NCBI GenBank assembly: GCA_007258455.2
Contig: VDFB02252616.1
Span: 124,231,760-124,295,759 of the forward strand
DNA length: 64,000 nucleotides
Direction of reading: 5' to 3'
Source: Sequoia sempervirens
Taxonomy: Eukaryota > Streptophyta > Pinopsida > Cupressales > Cupressaceae
Position numbers and translations under genes: made by a program. Each line of letters starts with the position of its first letter. Position 1 is the first letter of the stretch. Positions 60,331-64,000 of the stretch are shown here, piece by piece. The notes under the pieces were generated by a model. The model was not told the origin of the DNA and ran no database searches. It worked only from the letters and a program-made list of their open reading frames with translations.

Positions 60331-61017
60331 AAGAAGCAAGTCAGAGGCCCAATGATGGATCTAATTGGACTCACATTGGTGATGATATTTCTTCTAAAAT
60401 ATCTTATATTTTTAATCCCAACAAGCTTGCTAAAGAAAAATTTAGATTAAATCAAAGAAGCTCTAGTATATTTTTTGTGCCTACAATGTTCACAATTATT
60501 TATCAATATTCTATTAGAGCCATTACTAGATTTGCATCAATCATTTAAACAATATTCAACTCATTGTTGTGTCCATTGATAATATTTTCATAATTGATTT
60601 TTTGTATTTCAAAACTATGGTAAACATAATAAATGGACTCTGATTTATATTTAAATTGACTTTAAGGTTCTATAGGGTAGATTGGGTTACAACAAATATG
60701 AAGGGATAACACAAAAATTGGGAGGCTTAAAAGTGGTCAAAACCCATAATTCTTCAAAAAATGCTCATGTTGTGAAAAACATAATGTGTGTGCATTATAT
60801 TACACACATGCTATGGCTTGTATTTATTTTTAAAAACTGACCACATTGGATCATGTTTACATTCTTATTTTGACCAATAAATTATCTTTATTAGGCTTGG
60901 GGCCATGAATCCACTTTTTGGTCTCAAAAAAGAGAAAATACAATTGTGTTATAATGACTTGCACACTTGTGTTTTGGGTTGGTAGTGACTAGGCCTAGGC
61001 TTAGTCATTATCAAGCC
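60331..61017. other. No gene seen
   Basis: The 77-codon frame at 60315-60548 has no recognisable domain. Confidence 0.45.
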
Positions 61018-61147
61018 ATAACACAACCTATTATAATGTTCTCACATTATGGTTTGGTTTGCACATAACACAAGCGCATTATAATATGCTCACATTCTTT
61101 GAATGCTTTCACAAAATGTGAGCATGTTATAATGTGCTTGCGTTATG
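61018..61147. repeat. Hairpin with 33-bp arms plus an extra arm copy
   Basis: Arms at 61064-61096 and 61115-61147 pair with three mismatches around an 18-base loop. A third, degenerate arm copy in the left-arm orientation lies at 61018-61050. Ends are CATAACACAAG and CTTGCGTTATG. It may be a foldback or MITE-type remnant. Confidence 0.8.
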
Positions 61148-61209
61148 TTTTGCGTTGAAATTTTTTCTTTCTCTTTCTCATTCTCTTTTGGTGAAACTAT
61201 ATAAATGAA

Positions 61210-61309
61210 NNNNNNNNNNNNNNNNNNNNNNNNNNNNNNNNNNNNNNNNNNNNNNNNNNNNNNNNNNNNNNNNNNNNNNNNNNNNNNNNNNNNNNNNNNN
61301 NNNNNNNNN
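61210..61309. other. Assembly gap (100 N)
   Basis: Exactly 100 ambiguous bases, a conventional placeholder of unknown true length. The frames read through it are artefacts. Confidence 0.99.
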
Positions 61310-62577
61310 TTGTTGGTTGTTTTTACTATAACTAGGTTGTCTTCTAATTTACCTATGGAATTGCCAATTCCAATCAAGGGCAGCTTGAAGGACCTGGACC
61401 AACTAACGAGAATTTTAAAGACCTCCTACACTTTGGGCTCTATAAGACCCGGGAGGGTGATCCCTTAATTTGTTTACAACCTTTGCGCCATTATCGTAAA
61501 CAACATTAACAACATATAATCTCATTTAATAGCTCAAAATAATAGCATAATACTAAATAGAATTGGTTGTTCATCAGTAATATCAACTATTTGGAGCATG
61601 AGATAAATACAACACATTCCACAATGTAAAATATTCATTGATTTGCAATTTGTAGCAAGCGCTAGGTAAAGACAAACAAAATATTGAACCATAAAAATTA
61701 GTACAACTTACATCAGTTCCATATATCCATCGAGGGAGTCAAATTCATAAACATCTAAGGGTTTATGACAAATTTAACACAACATATAAGATCCTTGAGA
61801 ACATTGCTTTACAATTTCATCAACATGTATTCTTACCCAATACTACTTATCAAATCCTTGTATAGAACATATCCACCTACAATCCCCATTTAAGATGTTT
61901 TGAATGCTTTGTGATACCAAAAGAAGAAGAATAGTTGCTTTATTTTGATCAAACCATGGCAGTATATGTCATTGCTGCTATTAAAGCTTACTCACGCACT
62001 GCACGAACGACTCTTATAGCATTTGATGTAAATTCAAATATTAGTAGTCGATCCTTCACCTTGGTGAGATCATTGGGTGGCTGTCTTCAAACCAAACTGA
62101 CATAGTCTCCATCGTGGCAATAAGGGGCCCACCATACTACTCGTTGCCAAGGAGATCCATGTAGCGCTCTCCCATGATATCACAATCAATAAAGACCTTG
62201 CAAATTTTGATCACATGATGGTGGGTAACTATGGATCTCAACCATCGAAAATCATGTTCTTTCAACAAAGTCACTAGCCTTGTTATTAACCATTGAGCAC
62301 CTTTCTACCGAGATTATAACATCTTCGTTGATTTAAAACATGTGCATCTTATAACAGCTTTAGTAACCCACGACATAATGTATTAAAGATGCATTAAAGT
62401 ATTTATCATTCCTTTGGCTTCACCAAATGAGACACGTGGCACTCGCCTGTGATATCAAGATCAATAAAGACAGTGTAGTGAGGTCATCCCAGGATGGCGG
62501 GGAATGAATGAGATCACACAGTGATTGATCTATGGCCATGTGAACTTGTCCCTCTACAAAATAAAAACATTTATTAG
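61310..62577. other. No gene recognised
   Basis: Less AT-rich than the rest. Two related segments (62150-62200 and 62425-62475) share a CCATGATATCACAATCAATAAAGAC-like core, suggesting a degenerate duplication. No domain was recognised on either strand. Confidence 0.45.
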
Positions 62578-63562
62578 GGGAGAGGGCCCAGTAGTCATGC
62601 GGGGTCCAATAGTCGTGCACTCAATCGTGATGATAATACCCAGTCTTACCACATATTTATACTATATATTGTAAATAAACAATACAAATGTAAATAAAGA
62701 AACAACCAAATGTTGATAAAAAATGGAGCCATACTTGAACACATGAGAACCTCTAAATGTTATATGAAAAAAACATAAATACATTTATGAAGAAGTGAAA
62801 TAAGTATTTTTTTGTTTCAAATAAAATGTCATAACTCTCTACTATAATTATATCATTTAAAAACTAAAATGTTCATTTAATAAAATAAGATACTCATTTA
62901 AACAAGTATTGTTATCATAGTGAAAAAATATTATTCTTATGAGTACAACAATTGGGGTAGCAATGTACAAGCATTGGATAATTTTATATTAATAGTTTGT
63001 CCTATCACAAATATAAAAGGTGAGCACAATAAATAACATGTATTTTCCCATTAAATGTGAAGGATTTTTAAAAAGTTTTAATGTTCAACTATTGGTCCAT
63101 TTTTGTTTAATAAAAGTTGTATTTTAAATAATTATGTGTTGATTTTATAACAACAAATAGATTTTTTGTGTTCAACTATTAGTCCATATGTGTTGAATAT
63201 AAAAAGGTAGAGATATAAAAGATTTATGGTTATCAATAAGTATTTGGTCCACTTAGGTTGTATATTAATTTTCATTTAAATAAAAATATCATATTATACA
63301 AGCAACAAATGATATTTTGTGGATCAACTATTAGGGGTTCCATGACTAAGTTTTGGTCAAACCTTTAAAAATCAAATTTTAGACACTTCTCAAAAGATCT
63401 GCTGATGTGGTGAGTTGCATGATGAGTCACGCCTCCAAACCTTAGTTATAGATAAATAAGAGACTAGTCTACATTTTTAAGAAAAAATGAAGGTTCTATG
63501 ATATTCCAGTCAATTGCTACATGTTGAGAAAGTTAGTTTGCATGACTACTGGGCCCTCTCCC
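62578..63562. mobile_element. Candidate non-autonomous element bounded by 23-bp perfect inverted repeats
   Basis: GGGAGAGGGCCC plus GTAGTCATGC context at 62578-62600 is repeated in perfect inverted form at 63540-63562. The 985 bp between outer ends has no gene. It contains three copies of a CAACTATTGGTCCAT-like word (63087, 63171, 63324). Flanks are TTA/G on the left and ATAA on the right, so no clean target-site duplication is seen. DNA-transposon origin is an inference. Confidence 0.45.
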
Positions 63563-63894
63563 ATAAAGGAATAAGGGGACATCACTAGGCCAATGACAAA
63601 CAATGACATAAGTTGTTTTAATGAGGGGACACAGGACCAACAAAAGAATTAGGAAAAATAAAGTTAGGTAAAGGAAATAAAATGATAAAACAAAAGGGGG
63701 CCCAGCCTAGACAAAGTGACCGGGCTTAAGTCATTTTAAAACCTTCCCAAAAAGTAATGGCCAAATAGATCCCATCCAAGGTGTAAGATGAACACTAGGG
63801 TTTTACATGAAGAGAAGGTAAAACCAAAACCTTAGCTTTCCTTAACCGGAGACACAAAGATAAAATCATAGAGAAATCACTAATACCCTTTCCA
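63563..63894. other. No gene seen
   Basis: No supported coding content. Confidence 0.45.
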
Positions 63895-64000
63895 CCCCTC
63901 TCCCTCTTCTCTCTCTCTCACTACTTCTTTTATACTCTCCCTAATACCTTAATCCTCTTATTCCCTCCTATTCCTCTCTCTCCTCTTCCTCTCTCTCCCT
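63895..64000 (+). repeat. CT-rich low-complexity tract
   Basis: Mostly CTCTCTC, TCCCTC and TTCCTC words to the end of the window; it continues past the edge. Confidence 0.85.

Noticed and set aside
61090..61468. Two open frames spanning the N run
   Set aside because: They exist only because N bases are read as open.

Overview
This is plant nuclear DNA, very AT-rich, gene-poor and dominated by retrotransposon relics. The layout (one disease-resistance-type gene among large, stop-riddled LTR elements) and the TIR-NBS-LRR style suggest a gymnosperm, probably a conifer. That placement is inference; no species marker is visible. One 100-base run of N (61210-61309) marks an assembly gap.

Left part (1-13.9 kb): the window opens with the minus-strand 5' LTR and primer-binding site of a Ty3/gypsy element (121-1547). 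A tRNA-derived SINE with a 16-bp target-site duplication has inserted into this LTR. Then come T-rich repeats, a LINE-like 3' end, a decayed coding copy at 8.2-9.1 kb that may be BTB/POZ-related, and a broken retrotransposon gag (12.1-13.9 kb) cut off by an LTR.

Middle part (13.9-43.3 kb): a nested retrotransposon complex. The largest member (14789-33518, plus strand) is a Tat-lineage Ty3/gypsy element. It has two LTRs, PBS, gag, protease, a G-patch segment, reverse transcriptase, RNase H, integrase and a polypurine tract, all inactivated by stops and frameshifts. Between integrase and its 3' LTR lie tandem repeats and an antisense decayed gene with plant-mobile-domain character. An LTR-like block and retroelement-type leader sit upstream of that gene on the same antisense strand. 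Beyond the 3' LTR, two related gag genes face each other (35370-36976 plus, 37441-39648 minus); the minus one has its own LTR and a different PBS. Two features recur: a periodic TGCAT/CGCAT motif in four leader regions, and FG-dipeptide repeats in the gag N-terminal regions.

Right part (43.3-64 kb): a Ty1/copia relic (protease and integrase remnants), a TTCAG minisatellite, and a TIR-NBS-LRR cluster. The cluster has one nearly complete five-exon gene (52187-56346) carrying one in-frame stop in its LRR exon and MHL in place of the MHD motif, flanked by two heavily deleted copies that share its surrounding sequence. Further on are a gypsy protease relic, a 33-bp-arm hairpin next to the gap, and a 23-bp perfect inverted repeat spanning about 1 kb.

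The only potentially expressed host gene with a clear function is the TIR-NBS-LRR gene. Everything else is transposon-derived, decayed or unassigned.
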